Source: an uncultured Pelagibacteraceae bacterium
Lineage (GTDB): Bacteria > Pseudomonadota > Alphaproteobacteria > Pelagibacterales > AG-422-B15
NCBI GenBank assembly: GCA_902525575.1
Contig: CABZHU010000005.1
Coordinates: forward strand, 1-55,871
Direction: 5' to 3'
DNA length: 55,871 nt
Each line of letters opens with the position of its first letter. Position 1 is the first letter of the stretch. Under the pieces are notes generated by a model, which was not told where the DNA came from, searched no databases, and saw only the letters and a program-made list of their open reading frames with translations. Positions 44,860 to 52,991 of the stretch are shown one piece after another. The translations under genes were made by a program, and so were the position numbers.

Positions 44860-45951
44860 ATGGATTTTAATTATGACGCAAAAGAAATAAGGTTTTCTAT
44901 TGGCGATGAGCAATATAAGCTTCATCCTTTATGGATGAGAGAACGGTCATTAGAAGAAGGAGCAGTCGATCAAAATTCACTACAACGACTATATGACCCA
45001 GAGAAAATCATTGAAAATTTAGAAATCAAAGAAGTAAATAAGTTAGACGAAGATAAACTATTAATTAAATTCTCAGATAATCATGTAGCTAAGTATTGCA
45101 TAAAAAACTTAATTAAAGAAATAAAGAGAGCTAAAGGACTTCCTGATAAAGTTTTTTGGAATAAAGACAGTATCTCACTTAGAAAGTTTAAATTTGATTA
45201 TAATACTAATGAAAATAAACAAATTTATGAGATATTAGAATATTATCATAAATACGGATTTGCAATTGTCAGCAAACTCAAACCCGAAGATGGTGAGATT
45301 ATAAATTTTGCAAAAAAAATTGGATATATAAGAGAAACTAATTTTGGAAAATTGTTTAACGTTAAGTCTCAAAAACAACCAAACGATTTAGCATATACAT
45401 CCATTGAATTAGAGTCTCATACTGATAATCCATATCGAAAACCAGTACCTTCTATTCAATTTCTTTTTTGTATTCATAATAGTTGCCAAGGAGGCGACTC
45501 AACAATTGTTGATGGGTTTAAGGTTGCAGAAGACTTAAAAAATGAAAATCCAAATGCGTTTAATACTCTTACGAATACTCTTATCAATTTTAAATTTAAA
45601 GACAAAGATGCCATACTGGAAAAAACAGGTAAGATCATAAAGTTAAGTGAACGAGGGGAGATAAAGCAAATAAAGTATAGCAACAGACTGGATTTTGTTT
45701 TTTATCAAGACCCTAAAAAGCTTGATGAATTTTATGCGTCAAAAAGAGTCATGCACAAAATGATAAATTCTTCTAAATATATATTTAACTTTCGCTTAGA
45801 ACCAGGAGATTTAATTATTATGAATAATTATCGAACACTTCACGGCAGAACAAGTTATAATACAGCTGAAGGCAATAGATGGCTGCAAGGATTATATATA
45901 GACCATGACTCCGCAGAAAGTAAGTTTAAATTATTATCAGAGGAAATATAA
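44860..45951 (+). CDS. BBOX-like 2OG-Fe(II) dioxygenase, candidate TmpA
   Basis: Fe ligands ELESHTDNPYRKP and NYRTLHGRTSYN; N-terminal LWMRERS lacks the WLRDNC cysteine of the 38385 paralog; followed directly by an HD oxygenase. Confidence 0.7.
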   Translation: MDFNYDAKEIRFSIGDEQYKLHPLWMRERSLEEGAVDQNSLQRLYDPEKIIENLEIKEVNKLDEDKLLIKFSDNHVAKYCIKNLIKEIKRAKGLPDKVFWNKDSISLRKFKFDYNTNENKQIYEILEYYHKYGFAIVSKLKPEDGEIINFAKKIGYIRETNFGKLFNVKSQKQPNDLAYTSIELESHTDNPYRKPVPSIQFLFCIHNSCQGGDSTIVDGFKVAEDLKNENPNAFNTLTNTLINFKFKDKDAILEKTGKIIKLSERGEIKQIKYSNRLDFVFYQDPKKLDEFYASKRVMHKMINSSKYIFNFRLEPGDLIIMNNYRTLHGRTSYNTAEGNRWLQGLYIDHDSAESKFKLLSEEI

Positions 45952-46503
45952 ATGGAAAAAGTCAAATTTACTCAGATGAAAGATGGCACAAAGGAAGATT
46001 ATGATCTTTTAAGTAAGTATGAAGAAAAGTTTTCAAAAGATCTTCCTGATAGAATATTAGACGCTTTGAGAAATTTAGATAGTTCAGTTGATGGTTATCA
46101 AGTAACAAGGTTAGAGCATTCACTTCAATCAGCAACTCGAGCTGAAAAAGATGGCGCAGATGAAGAAATGGTAGTGGCAACTCTTGTACATGATATTGGA
46201 GATAATCTTGCCCCATATAATCATAGTCAACTTGCTGCCTCAGTTTTAAGGCCCTATGTCTCTGAAAAAGTATATTGGATTATGCTTCATCACGGGATTT
46301 TTCAAGAATATTATTATGCTCATCACATAGGGGGGGATCGACATGCTAGAGAAAAATTTAAAGATCATCCTTACTATCAAGATGCAGTGGATTTTTGTGA
46401 AAGGTGGGATCAAAAGTCATTTGATCCAGATTATGAATCCTATTCTCTTGAATATTTTGAACCAAAAGTAAGGAAGCTTTTCTCTAAGGAGCCAAATTTT
46501 TAA
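45952..46503 (+). CDS. PhnZ/TmpB-like HD-domain protein, candidate TmpB (diiron C-P bond-cleaving oxygenase)
   Basis: 183 aa; RLEHSLQSATRAEKDGADEEMVVATLVHDIGD resembles PhnZ (QLEHSLQCA...GADNEMVLAALLHDLGH); ATG immediately follows the upstream TAA. Confidence 0.72.
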   Translation: MEKVKFTQMKDGTKEDYDLLSKYEEKFSKDLPDRILDALRNLDSSVDGYQVTRLEHSLQSATRAEKDGADEEMVVATLVHDIGDNLAPYNHSQLAASVLRPYVSEKVYWIMLHHGIFQEYYYAHHIGGDRHAREKFKDHPYYQDAVDFCERWDQKSFDPDYESYSLEYFEPKVRKLFSKEPNF

Positions 46504-47630
46504 GCAATCTTTCTCACAATAACATTCCCCACAGAATAACCTGCCCCAAAAGAGCAAATAATTGCAAGATCATCTTTTTTTAGTGAGTTGTTATGTTTAT
46601 GAAAAGCAATTATTGAACCTGCAGAACTTGTGTTAGCATATTCATCAAGAACGACGGGCGCTAGATCTCTAGATGCTTCTTTGCCAAGTACATATTTAGA
46701 AATAAGAACATTCATATTTTCATTTGCTTGATGCAAATACATTCCCTTTAAATCTTCGGCGGAAAGTTTATTTTCTTCTAAATGATCCTTTATTAAATTA
46801 GAAACTTTAGGGATGACTTCTTTGAATACTTTTCTTCCATTTTGATGGAACAGTTTGTCTGCCTTACCTATTCCTTCAGGAGAAGAACTATTCAGAAATC
46901 CATAATTATTTCTTATATTATTAGAAAACTCTGTAAGGAGCTTTGTCCCAAGTATTTCATAAGAATTGTTTTTATGAATTTCCCCATTCATTCTCTCTAA
47001 AACTACAGCTGTTGCAACGTCACCAAATATAAAATGACAATCCCTATCTTTGAAATTTAAATGACCTGTACAAATTTCTGGGTTGACCATTAAGGCTGAT
47101 TTAATACTCCCACTTTTTATCATGTCAAAAATGGCTTGAATTCCAAAAGTAGCTGAGGAACAGGCAACATTCATGTCAAATGCAAACCCCTCTATGCCTA
47201 ATTCATTTTGGATTTCAATAGCTATAGCAGGATAGGCACGTTCTAAATTTGAGCACGCAACAATTACAGCATTTATATCTTTAATATCGACTTGGGAATT
47301 TTTTATAGCTTCTTTTGCTGCAATTACACCCATTTCCGCAAGATTGGATATTTGATCCTCAGATCTTTCAATAAGTCTTGGACGCATAAAGGATGTATCC
47401 AAAATTCCTGATTTATTTTGGACATATCTAGATTTTACACCCGATGCTTTTTCAATAAACTCTGAGCTAGATTTTTCAAGTGGCTCTACACTTCCATTAT
47501 TTATATCGCTAGAGTTTGATAAATTATATTCATCCACATACTTATTGTACGAGTCAACTAATTCTTCATTAGAAATTTTTTCTTTGGGTGTGTATAGTCC
47601 AGTTCCCGAGATTTGTACTTTAAACATCAA
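46500..47630 (-). CDS. beta-ketoacyl-ACP synthase III (FabH2-like)
   Basis: NVACSSATFGIQA, LHQANENMN, YANTSSAGS triad; long N-terminal insert SSEFIEKASGVKSRYV. Confidence 0.87.
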   Translation of the reverse strand: MMFKVQISGTGLYTPKEKISNEELVDSYNKYVDEYNLSNSSDINNGSVEPLEKSSSEFIEKASGVKSRYVQNKSGILDTSFMRPRLIERSEDQISNLAEMGVIAAKEAIKNSQVDIKDINAVIVACSNLERAYPAIAIEIQNELGIEGFAFDMNVACSSATFGIQAIFDMIKSGSIKSALMVNPEICTGHLNFKDRDCHFIFGDVATAVVLERMNGEIHKNNSYEILGTKLLTEFSNNIRNNYGFLNSSSPEGIGKADKLFHQNGRKVFKEVIPKVSNLIKDHLEENKLSAEDLKGMYLHQANENMNVLISKYVLGKEASRDLAPVVLDEYANTSSAGSIIAFHKHNNSLKKDDLAIICSFGAGYSVGNVIVRKIA

Positions 47631-47695
47631 AATAAGTATACTTAATGGAAACAGATTATGGCAATTAACTTTTTTAACTGATTATTACAAGGTAT

Positions 47696-47720
47696 AACTG
47701 ACCCCATAATGAGGCCAGTT
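47696..47720. other. stem-loop downstream of the small lipoprotein gene
   Basis: AACTG...CAGTT with internal CC/GG pairing. Confidence 0.4.
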
Positions 47721-47728
47721 AAATATCA

Positions 47729-47845
47729 TTATATTCCTGGAATATAAGGAACACCATCGCCCTTAATTGTCTCATTAATGCTTTGTAACGTAGTGCAAGC
47801 AGAAATCATGAAACTAAAAGCTAAAACTGTAAGAGTAGTACGCAT
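47729..47845 (-). CDS. 38-aa predicted lipoprotein (entericidin-like size)
   Basis: MRTTLTVLAFSFMISACTTLQSINETIKGDGVPYIPGI*; lipobox ISAC; AGGAGA 6 nt upstream of ATG. Confidence 0.75.
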   Translation of the reverse strand: MRTTLTVLAFSFMISACTTLQSINETIKGDGVPYIPGI

Positions 47846-47886
47846 GCTTATTCTCCTGTTGATTCATAGATACTATATTTATTTCA

Positions 47887-48165
47887 ATGCCAAATACAAT
47901 TAATATATCAAGAAATATGAGATTCTTTGTCTATGTCATCGGAACGAAATACCCAAAAGTACGAACATATGTAGGTTGGAGTAATGATATTAAAAAAAGA
48001 CTTAAAGCACATAATGAATCTAAAGGAGCAAAGTTTACAAGAGGATCTAAATGGAAATTGTTATATCAAGAAGAGTTATTCTCTAAATCAGAAGCAATGA
48101 AAAGAGAGGCACAATTAAAAAAAAATAGACGATTAAGATCTCAGCTAAGAACTAAATTAATTTGA
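47887..48165 (+). CDS. GIY-YIG nuclease family protein
   Basis: RFFVYVIGTKYPKVRTYVGWSNDIKKRLKAHNESKGAKFTRGSKWKLLY. Confidence 0.87.
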   Translation: MPNTINISRNMRFFVYVIGTKYPKVRTYVGWSNDIKKRLKAHNESKGAKFTRGSKWKLLYQEELFSKSEAMKREAQLKKNRRLRSQLRTKLI

Positions 48166-48579
48166 AATGCCATAATTGCTTCTTCCTTTTTTTCTAAGTC
48201 CGTATGGACCAGCAACATAAATGGTGACCGGTTTGATCCCAGGCTCTAAGTCAATTCTGTGCAGATTATCAGCACTTCTAAATCCAACATAGAATTTTCC
48301 TCTCCAGGTTTTATTTTTATTTATATCTGTTTCCCAGTATCCTCCGCTAACAATAATTGTTATATATGGAAAAGGATGATTATGAAGACCTACACCATGA
48401 TCATCATCTAGAATATGATGTATTAATATATTAAAAGGAAACCAACGGGGCCTCTTTCTGAATAAGAGGTAATATCTTGCTGTCCAAGGTTTTGCTAAGC
48501 AATATTCAGGATGCGATGGACCTCTATCCATAACAACCTTTTTCCTACCTAATTTTTCTAGTATCTTAAGTAAAAGCAT
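48157..48579 (-). CDS. cupin-like hypothetical protein
   Basis: LHNHPFPYITIIVSGGYWE; start placed at 48579 because the longer ORF runs into the tRNA. Confidence 0.55.
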   Translation of the reverse strand: MLLLKILEKLGRKKVVMDRGPSHPEYCLAKPWTARYYLLFRKRPRWFPFNILIHHILDDDHGVGLHNHPFPYITIIVSGGYWETDINKNKTWRGKFYVGFRSADNLHRIDLEPGIKPVTIYVAGPYGLRKKGRSNYGISN

Positions 48580-48603
48580 GTTACTTGAAATAATAATATA
48601 GAT

Positions 48604-48680
48604 GCGTCCATAGCTCAACTGGATAGAGCATCAGACTTCGGATCTGAGGGTTGAGGGTTCGAATCCTTCTGGGCGCACCA
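48604..48680 (+). tRNA. tRNA-Arg (anticodon TCG), CCA encoded
   Basis: GCGTCCA/TGGGCGC acceptor stem, TCAGA-CTTCGGA-TCTGA anticodon arm, GGTTCGAATCC T arm, ACCA end. Confidence 0.95.
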
Positions 48681-48687
48681 AGAAAAT

Positions 48688-49287
48688 ATGAAGATATACA
48701 AACCATTTGGACCTACAATCGGAAAAACAAAACTGACTTTAAGTGCAGTTGCTCGCCTAAATAAATTTTCTGAACAGGTATCTAATAATAAAAAACTTTC
48801 AAAAAGATACGATTATGACCACAGATTAGTAGGAAGTATGAAGCAGCAATTTAGGATACCCTCAAAAATCTTAAAAATTGGGATTGAAAAACAAATTATT
48901 AAATCTGTAAAAGATTATTATGATAAAACACTTAATATTAAAGTAAAAAAAATAAGGATAGAAAAGGCTTGGATTGTCAGTCAATTTGCTGGAGATTTTA
49001 ATCCACCTCATTTACATAGAGGTAACATTAGTGGAGTAGGGTATTTAAAGATACCAAGTTCAATTAAACGTAATAAAGAAAAAGATTTAGCTGGTTTAAT
49101 TTCTTTCTTTGATGGCCGAGTGTCTCTTCCAAGAAATAGCCCACCGCTCGTGAAACACAGAGAGACTTTTAAGCCCAGAGTGGGTGATTTATATATATTT
49201 CCATCATTTCTAATGCATGACGTTCACCCTTTTAGAGGAGATGGTGAAAGAAGGTGCTTTTCCTTTAATGCATTTGTTGATGCATAG
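48688..49287 (+). CDS. putative 2OG-Fe(II) oxygenase (TIGR02466-like)
   Basis: FNPPHLHRGNISGVGYLKIP...PRVGDLYIFPSFLMHDVHPFRGDGERRCFSFNAF. Confidence 0.75.
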   Translation: MKIYKPFGPTIGKTKLTLSAVARLNKFSEQVSNNKKLSKRYDYDHRLVGSMKQQFRIPSKILKIGIEKQIIKSVKDYYDKTLNIKVKKIRIEKAWIVSQFAGDFNPPHLHRGNISGVGYLKIPSSIKRNKEKDLAGLISFFDGRVSLPRNSPPLVKHRETFKPRVGDLYIFPSFLMHDVHPFRGDGERRCFSFNAFVDA

Positions 49288-49290
49288 ATC

Positions 49291-49929
49291 TTAATCAAGC
49301 AATAAATTTTTTTTTAAAATATTTTCAATTGATTTTTTTGAAATGGAACCTTTTCTTAAAAGGCTTATTTTGTTTTTATTCACTTCAACTAAAGTTGATT
49401 CTGCAAAGCTCATTCTGTAGTGACTACTTATCGCGTGCGTAACATCATCATTATCAAGTAGGCTAAGATGATTGATATTATTACTATTTTTTTCTAGATG
49501 TATATTTGCGCTGGTAGTTGCGAGCGGTTTATTAACGGCCTTAAGTAAGTTCATAACATCTTTATTTTTTGGAATGCGAATTCCTATTTTTGAAAGTCTT
49601 TTATCGCCGTTATAAATATTACGATTTTTTTTTCTAAGAATTAGCGTAAGGGGTCCAGGCCAGTAATGAGTTGCTAAGAACTCCTCAATATCATTGAAAT
49701 ATGCATATTTTTTTGCTTCTTTTATGGACTTTACAAATAAAATAAGTGGATAGGTTCTTGGTCTTTTCTTAATTTTAAAAATATTTTCAACCCCTTTCTC
49801 GTTAGTTGCATCTGCTGCAATACCATAAACGGTATCTGTTGGTATAATTATTGTTTTACCATTCAGTAGACTCCTAGCAGCTAATTTAATAGAGTTTATA
49901 TTGGCTTTAATTACTTTTTTTGAATTCAT
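49291..49929 (-). CDS. L-threonylcarbamoyladenylate synthase (Sua5/YrdC/TsaC)
   Basis: IIIPTDTVYGIAADATNEKGVENIFKIKKRP. Confidence 0.92.
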   Translation of the reverse strand: MNSKKVIKANINSIKLAARSLLNGKTIIIPTDTVYGIAADATNEKGVENIFKIKKRPRTYPLILFVKSIKEAKKYAYFNDIEEFLATHYWPGPLTLILRKKNRNIYNGDKRLSKIGIRIPKNKDVMNLLKAVNKPLATTSANIHLEKNSNNINHLSLLDNDDVTHAISSHYRMSFAESTLVEVNKNKISLLRKGSISKKSIENILKKNLLLD

Positions 49930-49931
49930 TT

Positions 49932-50861
49932 ATGACACAAACTTTTGTATATTTTGACGACTGTTTTAAAGGTCACGTGCAATCCCTGGATTATCCAGAG
50001 TGTTCCGATCGTGTTCAAAATATCATTGAACTAATAAATAAAGAAGAGTTTAAAAATATAATAATTAAACAACCTAATAAAATAGAGCAATCACTTATTT
50101 CTGCTGCCCATGAAGAGAAATTTGTTAGGGAAACTCTTGCAAGATTTCCATCTGATGATCAAATAGTTTTCTTAGATCAAGAAACTCCAGTTTCAAAAGG
50201 TTCTCTGGATGCAACCTTAAGAGCTGCTGGAGCGGGAATAGACGCGGCAGATGCTATAATGAGCAATAACATTCACAATGCCTTTTGTATTGTTAGGCCA
50301 CCCGGTCACCATGCATGTTATGATCGATCAATGGGTTTTTGTGTATTTAACAATGTTGCAATTGCCGCACATTATTTAATCAACAAGTATAAATTTAAAA
50401 ATATAGCCATCATTGATTTTGATGTCCATCATGGAAATGGTACTCAAGATATATTCTATAATAATTCAAAAGTTACCTATTACTCAACGCACCAGTATCC
50501 CCTATATCCTGGTACAGGTGATGTAAATGAAATAGGAGCAGGTAATATTGTTAATGTTCCACTCGCATCAGGAACAAATTCTGATAAATATCAGCAGATA
50601 TTTGATGAAAGAATTGTAAAAAAAATAGAGGAGCAAAGGCCAGATTTCCTTCTAATTTCTGCTGGGTTTGATGCGCATACAAAAGATCCTCTTGCCTCGC
50701 TGGATCTTGTAGAAAATGATTTTAGGCTAATTACAAGCAAGTTAAGAGAAATTGCAAATAAATATTGTGGAGGAAAAATTATATCGATGCTTGAAGGTGG
50801 TTATGATATAAAAGCGCTAGAAAATTCAATGATTACGCATCTAAGTGAGCTCCAAAAATGA
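49932..50861 (+). CDS. histone deacetylase family protein
   Basis: VRPPGHHACYDRSMGFCVFNNVAIAAHYL; IIDFDVHHGNGTQDIFY. Confidence 0.93.
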   Translation: MTQTFVYFDDCFKGHVQSLDYPECSDRVQNIIELINKEEFKNIIIKQPNKIEQSLISAAHEEKFVRETLARFPSDDQIVFLDQETPVSKGSLDATLRAAGAGIDAADAIMSNNIHNAFCIVRPPGHHACYDRSMGFCVFNNVAIAAHYLINKYKFKNIAIIDFDVHHGNGTQDIFYNNSKVTYYSTHQYPLYPGTGDVNEIGAGNIVNVPLASGTNSDKYQQIFDERIVKKIEEQRPDFLLISAGFDAHTKDPLASLDLVENDFRLITSKLREIANKYCGGKIISMLEGGYDIKALENSMITHLSELQK

Positions 50862-51094
50862 GTAAAATTCCTGAGGAAATAAATAAACTATCTTTTGAAA
50901 AAGCAATGGAAGAACTAGCTGAAATTGTAGAGAATCTTGAAAGTGGGAATATAGATTTAGAAAAGTCTATTGAGTATTATACTAGAGGGTCGCATCTTAG
51001 ATCCCATTGTCAGAGGAAATTAGATGAGGCGGTCCTTAAGCTCGAGGAAATTAAGGTATTGTCTGATGGAAAAATCTCAAAAAAAAGTGAATGA
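50858..51094 (+). CDS. xseB: exodeoxyribonuclease VII small subunit
   Basis: LSFEKAMEELAEIVENLESGNIDLEKSIEYYTRGSHLRSHCQRKLDEA. Confidence 0.93.
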   Translation: MSKIPEEINKLSFEKAMEELAEIVENLESGNIDLEKSIEYYTRGSHLRSHCQRKLDEAVLKLEEIKVLSDGKISKKSE

Positions 51095-51909
51095 GGCATC
51101 AGACAATTAAAAAAGATTTGAGAAGTTTTAGTAAAGAATTTAATCCATTTCTAAAAAAAAAATTTATTCTAGATAACAATACCTTAAATCAATCAATAAA
51201 ATATTCGATAAATTCTGGCGGTAAAAGATTTAGACCATATTTGGTTTATGTATTTGGTAAAGAATTTCAATTGTCAAAAAATATAATTTTTAATTTAGGT
51301 TCTGCTATTGAAATGTTGCATAACTATTCATTAGTGCATGATGATTTGCCATCTATGGACAATGATAAATATAGGAGGGGGAAGAAAACAACTCATTACA
51401 AGTATAATGAATTTACAGCAGTTCTTGCTGGTTGTGGACTTCTAACAAAATCTTATTTAACTATAGCTAGTAAGAAATTTAATTTAAGTGAAGGTAAAAA
51501 AATAAAATTGATACAGCTATTGAGTGAATTTTCAGGGGAAAATGGTTTGTTGCTAGGACAATATATTGATTTAAGCTCTTCAAATACAAAATTAGAAGAA
51601 AGGATTGAGCTAAATCAACTCAAAACAGGAATGTTAATGTCATTTTGTTGTCAGGCGGTAGCAATATGTGCTGGAAAAAGTAAAAAAATTGAGAAATCTC
51701 TTGCTGATATAGGAATGTATATTGGTGAAATTTTTCAAATAAATGATGATTTTGAAGACTTTCCAAGTATGTCAGCAAAAAATAAAAAGTTTTTTGAGAA
51801 CTACAAATTAAAACTTTCTCAAAAAATTTTTTCAATTTTCAAAAAAATAAATCTTAAAAATAAGAAAACTTATTTACTTATTGAATTTTTATTAGACCTT
51901 AAAGTTTAG
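51091..51909 (+). CDS. ispA: polyprenyl synthetase, IspA (FPP synthase)-like, atypical C-terminus
   Basis: [42 protein letters not shown]; follows xseB. Confidence 0.82.
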   Translation: MRHQTIKKDLRSFSKEFNPFLKKKFILDNNTLNQSIKYSINSGGKRFRPYLVYVFGKEFQLSKNIIFNLGSAIEMLHNYSLVHDDLPSMDNDKYRRGKKTTHYKYNEFTAVLAGCGLLTKSYLTIASKKFNLSEGKKIKLIQLLSEFSGENGLLLGQYIDLSSSNTKLEERIELNQLKTGMLMSFCCQAVAICAGKSKKIEKSLADIGMYIGEIFQINDDFEDFPSMSAKNKKFFENYKLKLSQKIFSIFKKINLKNKKTYLLIEFLLDLKV

Positions 51910-52988
51910 CCACACTGAGCTTTGTTGCGCATGATATGGTCAGCTAAAACACATGCTGTCATTGCTTCAGCAATAGGAACTGCCCTTAAACCCACACATG
52001 GATCGTGCCTCCCTTTTGTGGATATGGTTGTATTCTTTAATCTATTATTAATCGTCTTTTTTGTTTTTAAGATTGAAGATGTTGGTTTCACCGCAATACT
52101 TATATTGATATCTTGACCGCTTGAAATACCTCCTAAAATGCCACCAGAATTATTCGATGAAAAGGAAATTTTCTTAACGTTAGCTCGTATCTCATCTGAA
52201 TTTTCATCACCAGTGATTTCAACAGACTCATTTCCTAAACCGATCTCAACTCCTTTAATCGCGTTGATGCTCATCATTGCAGATGCTAATTCAGCATCTA
52301 ATTTGCCGTATATTGGTTCACCAAGTCCTGAAGGAATATTCTTTACATTTACAAGTATTCTTGCACCTAAAGAAGTTCCATTTTTACGTGTTACATCTAG
52401 ATACTCTTTCCATGTCGATATGATCTTTTTGTCAGGACAAAAGAAACTATTTTTACGAACTTCATTCCATTTAAAATGTCTAGGGTTTATGCCCATCTTC
52501 CCAATTTGTGTTACTGCACCTTGTATTAATATCTTTTTCTTTGAAAGATGACTGATAACTTTTCTGGCTACCGCTCCTGCTGCAACACGACTAGCTGTTT
52601 CTCTAGCTGATGAGCGACCGCCTCCGCGGTAGTCTCTTATTCCGTATTTAAGAAAGTAAGTAATGTCTGCATGGCCAGGTCTAAATTTATTCCTTATTTC
52701 AGCATAATCTTTGGATTTTTGATCCTTATTCCAGATTAGGAGTAAAATCGGTGTACCAGTTGTTTTACCCTCAAAAACTCCAGAGAGAATAGAAACCTTA
52801 TCATCTTCTTTTCTCTGAGTTACAAAACGAGAAGTTCCGGGTTTTCTCATGTCTAAATACTTTTGGATATCTTTCTCATTGAGAGGAATCATTGGAGGGC
52901 ATCCGTCTACAACACAGCCTATAGCTGGACCATGGGATTCCCCCCAAGTGGTAAAACGAAACAATTTGCCAAATGTATTATGTGACAT
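51906..52988 (-). CDS. aroC: chorismate synthase
   Basis: [62 protein letters not shown]. Confidence 0.97.
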   Translation of the reverse strand: MSHNTFGKLFRFTTWGESHGPAIGCVVDGCPPMIPLNEKDIQKYLDMRKPGTSRFVTQRKEDDKVSILSGVFEGKTTGTPILLLIWNKDQKSKDYAEIRNKFRPGHADITYFLKYGIRDYRGGGRSSARETASRVAAGAVARKVISHLSKKKILIQGAVTQIGKMGINPRHFKWNEVRKNSFFCPDKKIISTWKEYLDVTRKNGTSLGARILVNVKNIPSGLGEPIYGKLDAELASAMMSINAIKGVEIGLGNESVEITGDENSDEIRANVKKISFSSNNSGGILGGISSGQDINISIAVKPTSSILKTKKTINNRLKNTTISTKGRHDPCVGLRAVPIAEAMTACVLADHIMRNKAQCG

Positions 52989-52991
52989 GGT

